Positions 9,620 through 17,734 of a DNA stretch of 59,427 nucleotides are shown here, piece after piece. Within the stretch, counting starts at the first letter, position 1; each line of letters opens with the position of its first letter. The stretch comes from Planctomycetota bacterium. GTDB taxonomy: Bacteria > Planctomycetota > Planctomycetia > Gemmatales > Gemmataceae. Location of the stretch: contig QWPF01000001.1 in NCBI GenBank assembly GCA_003671255.1, positions 94,105-153,531 on the forward strand, in the 5' to 3' direction. The notes beneath the pieces are model-generated. The model worked only from the letters and a program-made list of their open reading frames with translations, was not told where the DNA came from and made no database searches. A program made the position numbers and the translations under genes.

Positions 9620-10343
9620 CACTCTGGCTCCACTTCAAATGGATTTCACCAAAAGTTTCATCTTGCTGTGCAAATATTGATTGTTTCTTTATTAATTCAA
9701 GTATCGCAAGGAAAAGACCTATTAATCGTATTTTATGATATGGCGGGCAGAACAATTCGCGGAATGGAAGTGATTTTTCTCTGAATAACTTCCCGGTTAT
9801 TTCTTCGAGATATACTTCCATCGGTGTCTGATCAACAACAATATCCTGTGCCTGAATCGCAAGCGTTTCTTTCATAATTCGACCAAATGCGCTGACTAAA
9901 TCCCAAAGTTCAACTTCTTGAATTGGTTTTTCTGAACTCACGCGCTCTTCGTGGAATTGATCAGAAACTAGTCTCGGAATCTTCTGCCCTGCTGCTTCCG
10001 CTTGCTCTTCCAAAATTTCAACCGCATCTTTAAACTTTTTGTATTCAACTAATTGCCTTACGATTTCATTCCTAGGATCATCTTCTTTGCTGGAATTCAC
10101 TACTTGTCTTGGTAGAAGAAACTGACTCTTGATTTCCATCAGTTTTGTTGCCATCACTAAAAATTCACCTGCTAATGTTAAATCCAAGAAAGTAATTACC
10201 TCCATGAATTCTTTAAATTGATCAGCGATTCTTACGATTGATATTTCAAGAATGTCCACTTCGTCTTTTTTTACAAGATGAAGCAATAAATCTAGCGGTC
10301 CGTGGAAAGCATCCTGATTAATTCGGTATTCTATTTCAGACAT
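9606..10343 (-). CDS. scpA: Segregation and condensation protein A
   Basis: A 245-aa ScpA, the kleisin that bridges the SMC dimer in the bacterial condensin complex. The N-terminal motif [19 protein letters not shown] is diagnostic, and the middle region [15 protein letters not shown] follows the family pattern. No scpB follows; the next gene upstream on the same strand, 51 bases away, is the large kinase/tubulin-like fusion. The two genes end and start close together, so they may share a transcript. Its last 14 bases overlap the end of uvrB on the other strand. Confidence 0.95.
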   Translation of the reverse strand: MSEIEYRINQDAFHGPLDLLLHLVKKDEVDILEISIVRIADQFKEFMEVITFLDLTLAGEFLVMATKLMEIKSQFLLPRQVVNSSKEDDPRNEIVRQLVEYKKFKDAVEILEEQAEAAGQKIPRLVSDQFHEERVSSEKPIQEVELWDLVSAFGRIMKETLAIQAQDIVVDQTPMEVYLEEITGKLFREKSLPFRELFCPPYHKIRLIGLFLAILELIKKQSIFAQQDETFGEIHLKWSQSVTVF

Positions 10344-10394
10344 GTTGCAAGTGCTCTGCTGTTTAAATTAAAGTTATGAAATATCTTTGTTTGA

Positions 10395-13300
10395 TTAAGT
10401 ATTGGTGTCTTTAGTAGATTCATGTTGTATTTCAAAAATAGTATTTAAAATCTTAGAATCTTTTAAACTTTCGATGCTTTCTTCGCAAACACATAAAATG
10501 AATTCCTCATTACCAGGAACAATGCAAATACTTTGATTAATCGCTCCAAATATTTCCACATCATTCCATTCCCCTAAGACCCCCCGTGGAAAAGCAAATG
10601 TGGTCTGGTTAGGCGCTGTGTTGGAATGCATAAGATTTTTGTGCTGAACCGAAGCGATGTGGTTTTTAATGAAGTTTATCTTGATGCTAGATTCTTGCAT
10701 TTCGTTCAAGATATTTGACTTAACTAACCGCCCTGAATTTTTTAAATAGGTTGATGTTGTTGATAAGATGATTTTTTCAAGTTCAACAAGTAAATTGTCG
10801 CTCCCAATAAATATTTGTGTGAATGCTTCGAAATCTTTTACAATCAATTCTTGAATCATGCCGTCGAGGGTCAAAAGTTCAATTTCTGTAATTGGTTTTT
10901 TATTTTGAGCAGTACGATTTTCTTCAGCTATGTTTTTAGTGGATTCTCCTAATCCTAATATTTTTGTACTAATTTCCAAAAGTTTTGTTTTGCAGATGTC
11001 AAGTTCCTTCGCCTGGTCATTTATTTGAAGATTAATTGAATTAAGGAAACTGAAAATACAATCGCATTGAAGATTTTCTATTTGTGTTTTAAATATTGAT
11101 TTAAATTGACTGATAATTTTCTGGATTGATTGATTGGACCCGATCTTTTGATCTGGAACTTGTTGGATTGCATTATTCAATCTGATAAGTTCCACTTTCA
11201 ATGCTGCAATGTTTTTATCTTGATAGGTCGTAATTTGAAATCTGATACCTTCATTTTTTTTCTTGATGATATCTAGAATAGTTTCCGCAGCAGCAAAACG
11301 ATATCCAGGTTTTTCGATCCATTGGACGACCCATGAATCAATTAATGAACCAAACCTTTCAATTAATTCATTGTTTATTTTAAGCATTATTTTGTAAAAC
11401 GAACCTTGGCCTATGTGTTTTTCTCCGGAGAACCATTCTGTGCCTAAATGTTGTTCTGAATTTTTGAGGATATCTAAACTCGTTTGTAAAATTGTTTCGC
11501 TCTTTATTTCCTGGGTTTTGATCTGAGATTCGAGCTTGAACAGCGGGTCTAATAAATCTTTAAGTATGAAAGAATCAGTCGGTTCGCCTAAACTGGTTTC
11601 AAGTTTTTCACTTAAACTTGACGATAAATTTTCAAATGACATGTTGTTTTTTGCGAACTCTTGGTTAAGCCATTCGCTTATTTCTTGTGGACAAACTTGC
11701 TTTTTTCTAACCCATGATTGAATTAACTTTAAACATGCTTGGCTTATTGTTGCTTGTTCATTTATTTTATTTGAAATATTATCTACCTGCGCACTAGCAG
11801 TGAAATATGTTTTTTTTTGTATTTGTTCTGGTTTGAAGTTTTTGTTTATTTCAGAACCTTGATTGTAAATTTTTAATTGATTGGAATAGGCGATTGTTCC
11901 CATGTCTTGCATTAATGTATATAGAGAATTTTTTTCGTTGGTTTGTGTTTCTACCAGAATGATTTTATCTAATAGATCAGCAATGGGTGTTTCTTTCAAT
12001 TCTTTTATAGTACTTGCACTATTTGTCGCTTTTTGCTCAGTGCAATTTTCGCTCGATGGAATTAACATTATCATGCTTATTTTTGGGGGTTTTAATTTCA
12101 GTTGAATGCAAGAAGCGATAACTGTTTTACATATATCTAGGATTGCCCCTGCTGCCCCACCCGCGGTATGGGTTACTATCCAAATATTAGGTTCTATGGT
12201 TCCAGGCATGGTGTTTGCGTATGCTTTTTGATTAATTGCGTTTAATAGTGATGTGGTTTTTTTCGATAGTGTGTCTATCCCGTCAAGTAATGCTAGTTTA
12301 CCAAGCAATCTGTTTCCTTCGGTACTAAGGGTTTTAGGAATTTGATAAAGTTTGCTTAGAGGTAGCCATTGGGAAAGGTTTTCAGATTTTTCTTTATCGC
12401 CTAGATAATAATTAGGCCTGTTAAGTTTGAAAATAAGTGCTTCATTATCAGTAAGTTTAAGAAGGTTTTTATCCTGTTCATTACTTATCCCGTTATTATC
12501 CATATCGATTCCAATTATTTCCACAGGTAGAGTAATTCCTGTTGATATCGAATTGTTTTTAAGCAGGTTACTAAAAAATGCAGTTGCGCCAATTCCTGTT
12601 CTTCCTATTCCGATTATTAGGGAACCGGTTCGAGTTTCAAGATTAATATCCGGTGAGATATATTTATTTAACTGGTTTAAGGAATCTGAATTAACAGGTT
12701 GTTTTTTGAAAGATAAAGTTTTGTTGAGATCTTCAGTTTCTGTTGGTAGTTTCTTAATTTGAATTTCTGAAATAACTTCTTGGTTGGTTGCAATGAAAGA
12801 TTGGATGTTAGGTAGCGAGAATGGGGTAAGATGTATTGTTTTTAAAGCGTTTACAAAATCGGTGCAGGTTTTGAATCGTTCTTCTGGTTTTTTTGAAAGT
12901 GCTCTGGCAATGAGTGATCTCTCATTTTCATCAAGTGAAGAAAGGTCTGGAGGTGCGTTTAAGTGCGCCTTGATGATTTCGCGTAAACTATCAGATTCGA
13001 AAGGTTTTCTTCCGGTTGTCATTTCTTGATAAACTATGGCCAAGCTATATTGGTCGCTAAATCTGCTTGGTCTGCCTTCAATAAGTTCGGGCGCGGAGTA
13101 AATAGGTGTGATGCCGCCCTGAAATTCCTGATCTGCGATGGTTAGGTCATGTACTAATCCGAAATCTCCAATTTTTAAATGGTTGTGAACTAAAAATAGA
13201 TTTTGGGGTTTTATGTCTAGATGCTGAAGTTGATATTGAGAGTTGATTACATCTAAAGCTTCAGCGGATTCTGCTAAATAATGTAAAGCCTCATTTTTTG

Positions 13301-13640
13301 GTATTCCTGGGAGGTTGTTTTTTTTGCATTCTTGGTACTGATCCCACAGGTTTTTATCTGCAAGTTCCATAACGATAACCAGGCAATTTTCAATGATGTC
13401 AATTCTTTCCATTGTAAGAATGAAAGGATGCCTGATAATTTTAATGCGATCAATCGCGCGCCATTCTTGTTCTGCTCTTATATCTGTTTTTTCTCCAAGT
13501 TTTCCTGATACAAATTTAATTGCTTTGAGAAGTCCCCCAGGCACAGAGCATTTCCAAACTTCACCAAATCCCCCGCTCCCTATTTTTTCAATAACCCGGT
13601 AACCGGGAAGGGGTTCATAATTAGGATAAATTTTTATCAT
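10395..13640 (-). CDS. Ser/Thr protein kinase fused to a tubulin-like (Tubulin_2-type) domain
   Basis: A 1081-aa protein. Residues 14-270 are a complete Hanks-type kinase: glycine loop GSGGFGEV at 21-28, Lys42, catalytic loop HLDIKPQN at 140-147, DFG at 159-161 and APE at 183-185. After a linker of about 70 residues the segment from about 338 resembles the tubulin-like Tubulin_2 family: IGIGRTGIG at 343-351, GIDMD at 377-381, GNRLLGKLAL at 442-451 and HTAGGAAGAI at 491-500 where that family has GGTGSG. Roughly the last 450 residues are low-complexity, helical and lysine/asparagine rich. The catalytic-loop Arg of HRD is Leu, as in some active kinases. The altered glycine loop may weaken nucleotide binding. 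No membrane segment is seen, so I infer a cytoplasmic protein. It lies upstream of scpA. The kinase call is firm; the tubulin-like call is by motif order. Confidence 0.82.
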   Translation of the reverse strand: MIKIYPNYEPLPGYRVIEKIGSGGFGEVWKCSVPGGLLKAIKFVSGKLGEKTDIRAEQEWRAIDRIKIIRHPFILTMERIDIIENCLVIVMELADKNLWDQYQECKKNNLPGIPKNEALHYLAESAEALDVINSQYQLQHLDIKPQNLFLVHNHLKIGDFGLVHDLTIADQEFQGGITPIYSAPELIEGRPSRFSDQYSLAIVYQEMTTGRKPFESDSLREIIKAHLNAPPDLSSLDENERSLIARALSKKPEERFKTCTDFVNALKTIHLTPFSLPNIQSFIATNQEVISEIQIKKLPTETEDLNKTLSFKKQPVNSDSLNQLNKYISPDINLETRTGSLIIGIGRTGIGATAFFSNLLKNNSISTGITLPVEIIGIDMDNNGISNEQDKNLLKLTDNEALIFKLNRPNYYLGDKEKSENLSQWLPLSKLYQIPKTLSTEGNRLLGKLALLDGIDTLSKKTTSLLNAINQKAYANTMPGTIEPNIWIVTHTAGGAAGAILDICKTVIASCIQLKLKPPKISMIMLIPSSENCTEQKATNSASTIKELKETPIADLLDKIILVETQTNEKNSLYTLMQDMGTIAYSNQLKIYNQGSEINKNFKPEQIQKKTYFTASAQVDNISNKINEQATISQACLKLIQSWVRKKQVCPQEISEWLNQEFAKNNMSFENLSSSLSEKLETSLGEPTDSFILKDLLDPLFKLESQIKTQEIKSETILQTSLDILKNSEQHLGTEWFSGEKHIGQGSFYKIMLKINNELIERFGSLIDSWVVQWIEKPGYRFAAAETILDIIKKKNEGIRFQITTYQDKNIAALKVELIRLNNAIQQVPDQKIGSNQSIQKIISQFKSIFKTQIENLQCDCIFSFLNSINLQINDQAKELDICKTKLLEISTKILGLGESTKNIAEENRTAQNKKPITEIELLTLDGMIQELIVKDFEAFTQIFIGSDNLLVELEKIILSTTSTYLKNSGRLVKSNILNEMQESSIKINFIKNHIASVQHKNLMHSNTAPNQTTFAFPRGVLGEWNDVEIFGAINQSICIVPGNEEFILCVCEESIESLKDSKILNTIFEIQHESTKDTNT

Positions 13641-13824
13641 GATAAATGCAGTGTTTCAATTCAATCAATGTCTGAAAGTAATTAATTACTATTATTACTT
13701 TAACATTTTTCATTGCAAAAATGATAAAAAATATTGATCCTTTTAAATCACATTGGCTCGCGGTATTTTTCTATCTGGTCCACTGCCCTTATATGGGAAG
13801 GCCTATTTTTCTGTGAGGTGAACT

Positions 13825-14538
13825 TTGGTAAGGGTTTTAGTTAGTGTTAAGAATGTCGAAGAAGCAAAAATTGCTTTAAAAGCTGGAGTTGACCTTATTG
13901 ATTTGAAAGACCCCATTAAAGCCCCAATGGGTATGATTGATTTGCCTTTGATTCTCCAAATTCAAAATGCTATGCCCAAAAATATAAACCTTAGTATGGC
14001 ATGTGGGGAATTATGCGATATGCAAAATCTCGGAGATTTTCTTCCAGTTGGAATGAGTTTTTATAAGTTTGGCCTTTCGAATTGCAAAAGTTCAGGAGAT
14101 TGGGTCAATCATTTGCTTTCACTTAAAAAGAAAGTTGTTCGATTGAATAATTCGGCTTTTGTAGTTCCTGTATTGTATGGCGATTATTTAAAAGCTAATT
14201 CGATAAAGCCATCTGAATTACTTAAATATCTGTGTGAGCATTCTTTGTATGCAATCATGATTGATACTTGGGGTAAAGATGGTTCATCGATTCTTGATTT
14301 TGCTACGATGGAAGAACTTTTGGAAATTCAGGAACTATGTAAGGCTCGGAATATAAAATTTGCTCTAGCTGGTTCATTAAATCTGCACCATGCAGGAACT
14401 CTAATAAAGGAAGGCGTCCGGCCTGCATGGTTTGGATTTCGTGGTGCAGTTTGCAATCAGCAATCCCGAAATAATACCATTGATTTCGATTTAACTTTAG
14501 ATCTTGTTGCTGGAATTAAACGGTTGAATAATTTGTGA
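13825..14538 (+). CDS. mfnB: (5-Formylfuran-3-yl)methyl phosphate synthase (MfnB)
   Basis: A 237-aa enzyme of the MfnB family (formerly DUF556), which condenses two glyceraldehyde-3-phosphate molecules into the furan precursor of methanofuran-type cofactors. The N-terminus VLVSVKNVEEA, the LIDLKDP motif near residues 25-31 holding the Schiff-base-type lysine, and the C-terminal FALAGSLNLHHAG and FRGAVC stretches fit the family. The start is TTG at 13825, preceded by GTGAGGTG. It converges on the mfnE-like gene and overlaps its end by 42 bases. In bacteria this family occurs with tetrahydromethanopterin-linked C1 enzymes, matching ftr and fhcC elsewhere in the window. Confidence 0.9.
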   Translation: MVRVLVSVKNVEEAKIALKAGVDLIDLKDPIKAPMGMIDLPLILQIQNAMPKNINLSMACGELCDMQNLGDFLPVGMSFYKFGLSNCKSSGDWVNHLLSLKKKVVRLNNSAFVVPVLYGDYLKANSIKPSELLKYLCEHSLYAIMIDTWGKDGSSILDFATMEELLEIQELCKARNIKFALAGSLNLHHAGTLIKEGVRPAWFGFRGAVCNQQSRNNTIDFDLTLDLVAGIKRLNNL

Positions 14539-15096
14539 GCCTCTCATATTGACTGCATGTATTGTTGGGTTCTTTTTTTTGCTGTTGAAAAGTTTGTAGA
14601 AAAAAGGATCGACATACAGCAAGTTGCTGGCATCTTCCCAGTTTTTTGCATCAGGGAAATCAACTGATTTCAACAAATATAATTCGCTAAAATCAAATCG
14701 ATGAGCAAATCTCAATGCCACTGTATCGGAACGAACATCCCTTGTTTGAGGCAAGAATGGCTCTTCATCTGGATTGTTGTCGGTTTTACAAAATTCATGT
14801 GCATCTAAAAAAAACAACCCAACAGTTTTCTTTATTGATTCACCTATTAATACTGCGTGATCGAAGTAAGATTTTAACGCAATTGAATTTTGAGTCATTA
14901 TTCGGAGAGAATCCCAATGTTCGGAATTACTTAGAGTGTTTGCTATTATTTGCTCCATTTTCCTTACTTTTTTTCCGCCCCCAACAACTACAACAGTGCA
15001 AGATGGTTGCAGTGTTGTAAGCAATGAAGAAAGTTTTTGGGTTAGATCGCTGGCATCTAGCAGGCTTCCCCCTACTTTTATGACATTACATTTCAT
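14497..15096 (-). CDS. mfnE: Amino-acid-kinase family protein, probable MfnE-type furan phosphate kinase
   Basis: A 199-aa small member of the aspartokinase/uridylate kinase superfamily. The N-terminal VIKVGGSLLD and the VVVVGGGKKVR motif at about 34-44 form the phosphate-binding glycine loops, and a VRSDTVALRFA stretch lies further on. Bacterial genes of this type near H4MPT C1 genes correspond to MfnE, which phosphorylates [5-(aminomethyl)furan-3-yl]methyl phosphate in methanofuran synthesis. Position supports this: it overlaps the mfnF-like gene upstream by 11 bases and runs convergently into mfnB. The exact substrate is inferred from neighbours, since the superfamily is broad. Confidence 0.75.
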   Translation of the reverse strand: MKCNVIKVGGSLLDASDLTQKLSSLLTTLQPSCTVVVVGGGKKVRKMEQIIANTLSNSEHWDSLRIMTQNSIALKSYFDHAVLIGESIKKTVGLFFLDAHEFCKTDNNPDEEPFLPQTRDVRSDTVALRFAHRFDFSELYLLKSVDFPDAKNWEDASNLLYVDPFFYKLFNSKKKNPTIHAVNMRGSQIIQPFNSSNKI

Positions 15097-16102
15097 GATA
15101 AATACCAGCCAGTTTCATAATACTGTAGGCGCAAGCAGCATCAGAGTTCTCTTTTCCGAAAGTTTTTGAGAATGAATAAATGGTAGGTTTAGTTTTCCAG
15201 ATAAAACTTTTAATTACCATTTTTGCCAAGCTTTCACCTGAGCCTGATACGCTTATCCATTTAGGTTCTTTGCCTTTTCTTTGGAGATGTTTTTTTAGCG
15301 CATTCGTAATCCATTTGATTTGAGTTTTGATGGCAAGTTGGCTTGTGCTTAAAATTTTTGACATTGGGATTTCGGTTTGATCTGCACAAAGCATTTTGGC
15401 GATGCGCCTAGCAGAATTAGTTTTTTTGAAGGATCTTCCATCTGCTGTGTCTGTATTGTTTGGGTCTTCGGGTAGATTATTTGCAAGTAGGTGGGCGTCG
15501 GCAATGGTTGCGAAATACTCATGCGCAAATTTGTTTCCTAATAATGATGCAAGCGGCGTGCGTTTCATTCCGGTGTAGACAAGGGAACCGGAATTTAATC
15601 TTTCAGTGTCAGTTATTCCGTGTGGGGTTGGGGATCCTTGGTCGATCGCTGTGATATCGGTGGTAGTAGAACCAATATCAATTGATAAGCCAAAATTTTT
15701 GGGTTGTTGCTTTGCAATAAAACTTGCCAATCCCATCCAATTGGAAGAGGCGCAAATTGTTGGGTTTTTAAGGGCGTTGGCTAGAGGGATGAAATTTTGG
15801 TTTGTAGTCCAAACCAAAGGAGTAAATTGTTTTTTGGGAATGGAATTTAAAATATACTTCACTCCCTCGATTTTTGATTCAAAACAGTCGCATAATTCTC
15901 CAGTCATGGTGATTGCAAGAATGTCGATTTTTTTTGAGGATAGGATGTCTTTAAGTATTACGGGTAAGGCGAGGTTTTTTTTCCAGAGTGGAAATACTGT
16001 ATTTAGTGTATAGCCATCAGATTGACAGTATTTTATATTGGCCCCACCTATGTCTATTCCTGCAATTGTTGGTGTAGCTTTAAGCATTGAATTCTTCTGC
16101 AA
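15086..16102 (-). CDS. mfnF: H4MPT-linked C1 pathway protein, probable MfnF-type condensing enzyme
   Basis: A 338-aa protein of the hydantoinase/oxoprolinase-like ASKHA fold, the group annotated as H4MPT-linked C1 transfer pathway protein. The first phosphate loop is GIDIGGANIKYCQSDG near residues 14-29 and the second is LSIDIGSTTTDITAID near 138-153. In archaea MfnF joins the furan diphosphate to gamma-glutamyltyramine in methanofuran assembly. The start used is ATG at 16102. Its end overlaps the start of mfnE by 11 bases, indicating coupling. The cofactor made in bacteria may carry a variant side chain, so the substrate is tentative. Confidence 0.8.
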   Translation of the reverse strand: MQKNSMLKATPTIAGIDIGGANIKYCQSDGYTLNTVFPLWKKNLALPVILKDILSSKKIDILAITMTGELCDCFESKIEGVKYILNSIPKKQFTPLVWTTNQNFIPLANALKNPTICASSNWMGLASFIAKQQPKNFGLSIDIGSTTTDITAIDQGSPTPHGITDTERLNSGSLVYTGMKRTPLASLLGNKFAHEYFATIADAHLLANNLPEDPNNTDTADGRSFKKTNSARRIAKMLCADQTEIPMSKILSTSQLAIKTQIKWITNALKKHLQRKGKEPKWISVSGSGESLAKMVIKSFIWKTKPTIYSFSKTFGKENSDAACAYSIMKLAGIYHEM

Positions 16103-16300
16103 AATATTGTCTCACAATAAAATAAACATTATTCTATTGGTTTTATATTGCGTTTAAAACACATTTTCGTTGCAAGTTAAAATAGGGGCTTTTTATGTAT
16201 TTAGCTGTGATAAGAGATATTCTGTACGCTAATAATTGATATTATTGGATCATTTGGTAAATTGCGACATATTGCTTTAAGACTTTTAAGTTAATTATTT

Positions 16301-16320
16301 TGTTTTTATCAATAAAAACA
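16301..16320. repeat. Perfect 9-bp inverted repeat next to a promoter
   Basis: The arms TGTTTTTAT and ATAAAAACA are exact reverse complements separated by CA, and end one base before the -35 hexamer of the promoter at 16322. This position would suit a repressor or activator site. The arms are very AT-rich, so chance is a real alternative. Confidence 0.4.
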
Positions 16321-16321
16321 G

Positions 16322-16350
16322 TTGACCTACCATCGATGTTGGGGTATCTT
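16322..16350 (+). promoter_or_regulatory. Putative sigma-70 type promoter for the DUF1501 gene
   Basis: TTGACC at 16322-16327 and TATCTT at 16345-16350 are separated by exactly 17 bases. Nine of twelve positions match the consensus. The -10 box ends 53 bases before the ATG at 16404. It has not been scored against the rest of the window. Confidence 0.45.
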
Positions 16351-16403
16351 TTAAATACCTACCTGTTTTAAGCGTGTTTTCCTACCTTATCTGGAGTTTT
16401 ATC

Positions 16404-17675
16404 ATGCTGACTTTTCTTGGTGGTTCGAACAAGTTTTGTGATGGCATCAATCGCCGTAATTTTCTTAAAATCGGCGCTTTTGGTTCTTCTTTATCCCTAA
16501 CTGATATGCTTCGTGCGAAAGAAGCAGGAAAAGTTGGAACTGCAAAAGCTGCAATCATGATTTATCTTCCTGGTGGCCCATCCCACATGGATATGTATGA
16601 TTTAAAGCCACAAGCGCCTTCCGAGTATCGGGGCGATTTTAAACCAATTTCAACGAATGTTCCCGGGATTCAAATTTCCGAGCATTTCCCTAATCAAGCC
16701 AGAATGTTTGACAAGCTCGCGGTTGTACGAAGTCTTGTTTCTGTTGATGAACATTCCGATTCTCAAGTGATGACTGGTTATAGTGAAAATATCAACAGGG
16801 TTGTTCATCATCCTTCGTTTGGATCTGTTATTTCTAAATTGCAGGCTGGAATTACTGATGTTCCTCCTTTTGTTAGCTTGAGAGGTATGACCAAAGGTAC
16901 TGAACCTGGTTATCTCGGAATTGCCCATCGTCCTTTTACTCCAGACGGCCCTGGTTTACAGAACTTGCGTCTTCCTAATGGCGTTCAAACCGACCGTTAT
17001 GATGATAGAAAATCACTGCTTAAAAACTTTGATAATGTGCGTCGTGAAATTGATGCCTCTGGCACCATGAAAGGTATGGACTCTTTCACCACTCGTGCAT
17101 TTGATATGGTAGCTTCGGGTACTGTTCGCAAAGCTCTTGATCTTTCTCATGAAGAACCCAAAGTTCGCGATCGGTACAAAGGCGTTGAGCAGTTCCTAAC
17201 TGCAAGAAGGCTTATCGAATCTGGTGTGGGTTGTGTAACCTTATCGTACGGTGGTTGGGATACCCACTCTGGTAATTTTAAAACCCTGAAAACGCAGCTA
17301 CCAATGTTGGATCGTGGTATTTCTAGTCTCATTCAAGACCTCCACGAACGAGGCATGAGTGATGATGTTGTTACTGTTGTTTGGGGTGAGTTTGGTAGAA
17401 CCCCAAAACTTAATATGCAAGATGGTGGTGGTCGTGATCACTGGTCCGCAGCAATGAGTGCTCTTGTTGCAGGCGGTGGCTTAAAAATGGGCCAAGCAAT
17501 TGGTGCTACCAATGCCCGTGGTGAATACCCAATCGATCGCAAGTATAAGGTTCCCCAATTGTTGAGTACCATTTACTCTGCAATGGGAGTAGATCCTTCA
17601 GCAACATTCCCTGATAACTTTGGTCGCCCAATGTATATCTTGGATGATCGTGAACCCGTAACTGAATTGCTCTAA
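16404..17675 (+). CDS. DUF1501 domain protein with twin-arginine leader
   Basis: A 423-aa DUF1501 protein, an alkaline-phosphatase/sulfatase-like fold greatly expanded in Planctomycetes and often paired with DUF1553/DUF1549 cytochrome-type proteins. A twin-arginine element, NRRNFLKIGAFG, is near residues 17-28 and suggests Tat export. Family features include YLPGGPSHMDMYDLKP, YGGWDTH, VVWGEFGRTPK and GRDHW. I chose ATG 16404 because CTGGAG lies about seven bases upstream; an in-frame GTG 30 bases earlier lacks a site. It ends at a strong bidirectional terminator. No DUF1549/1553 partner is adjacent, so it stands alone here. Substrate is unknown. Confidence 0.92.
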   Translation: MLTFLGGSNKFCDGINRRNFLKIGAFGSSLSLTDMLRAKEAGKVGTAKAAIMIYLPGGPSHMDMYDLKPQAPSEYRGDFKPISTNVPGIQISEHFPNQARMFDKLAVVRSLVSVDEHSDSQVMTGYSENINRVVHHPSFGSVISKLQAGITDVPPFVSLRGMTKGTEPGYLGIAHRPFTPDGPGLQNLRLPNGVQTDRYDDRKSLLKNFDNVRREIDASGTMKGMDSFTTRAFDMVASGTVRKALDLSHEEPKVRDRYKGVEQFLTARRLIESGVGCVTLSYGGWDTHSGNFKTLKTQLPMLDRGISSLIQDLHERGMSDDVVTVVWGEFGRTPKLNMQDGGGRDHWSAAMSALVAGGGLKMGQAIGATNARGEYPIDRKYKVPQLLSTIYSAMGVDPSATFPDNFGRPMYILDDREPVTELL

Positions 17676-17700
17676 AAGGCTTTTAAGTACTAAAAATAGT

Positions 17701-17734
17701 AAAGCGCTTCAGTTTAAACTGAGGCGCTTTTTTT
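17701..17734. terminator. Bidirectional intrinsic terminator
   Basis: GCGCTTCAGTTT pairs with AAACTGAGGCGC (one G-T wobble), followed by eight T residues on the plus strand, with an A-rich stretch on the other side that gives a T-rich tail on the minus strand. It lies between the convergent DUF1501 and RlmI-like genes and overlaps the latter's stop codon. Confidence 0.9.

Larger units (their letters stand above)
16103..16403. other. Intergenic region between divergent mfnF and DUF1501 genes
   Basis: About 300 AT-rich bases separate the two divergently transcribed genes and should hold promoters for both. On the plus strand it contains the inverted repeat and sigma-70-like promoter listed separately. 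I see no convincing open frame, tRNA or other RNA gene in it. Confidence 0.6.

Noticed and set aside
15606-16013. 135-codon plus-strand open frame opposite mfnF
   Set aside because: Lies entirely within the mfnF-like gene on the opposite strand and shows no recognisable protein features.
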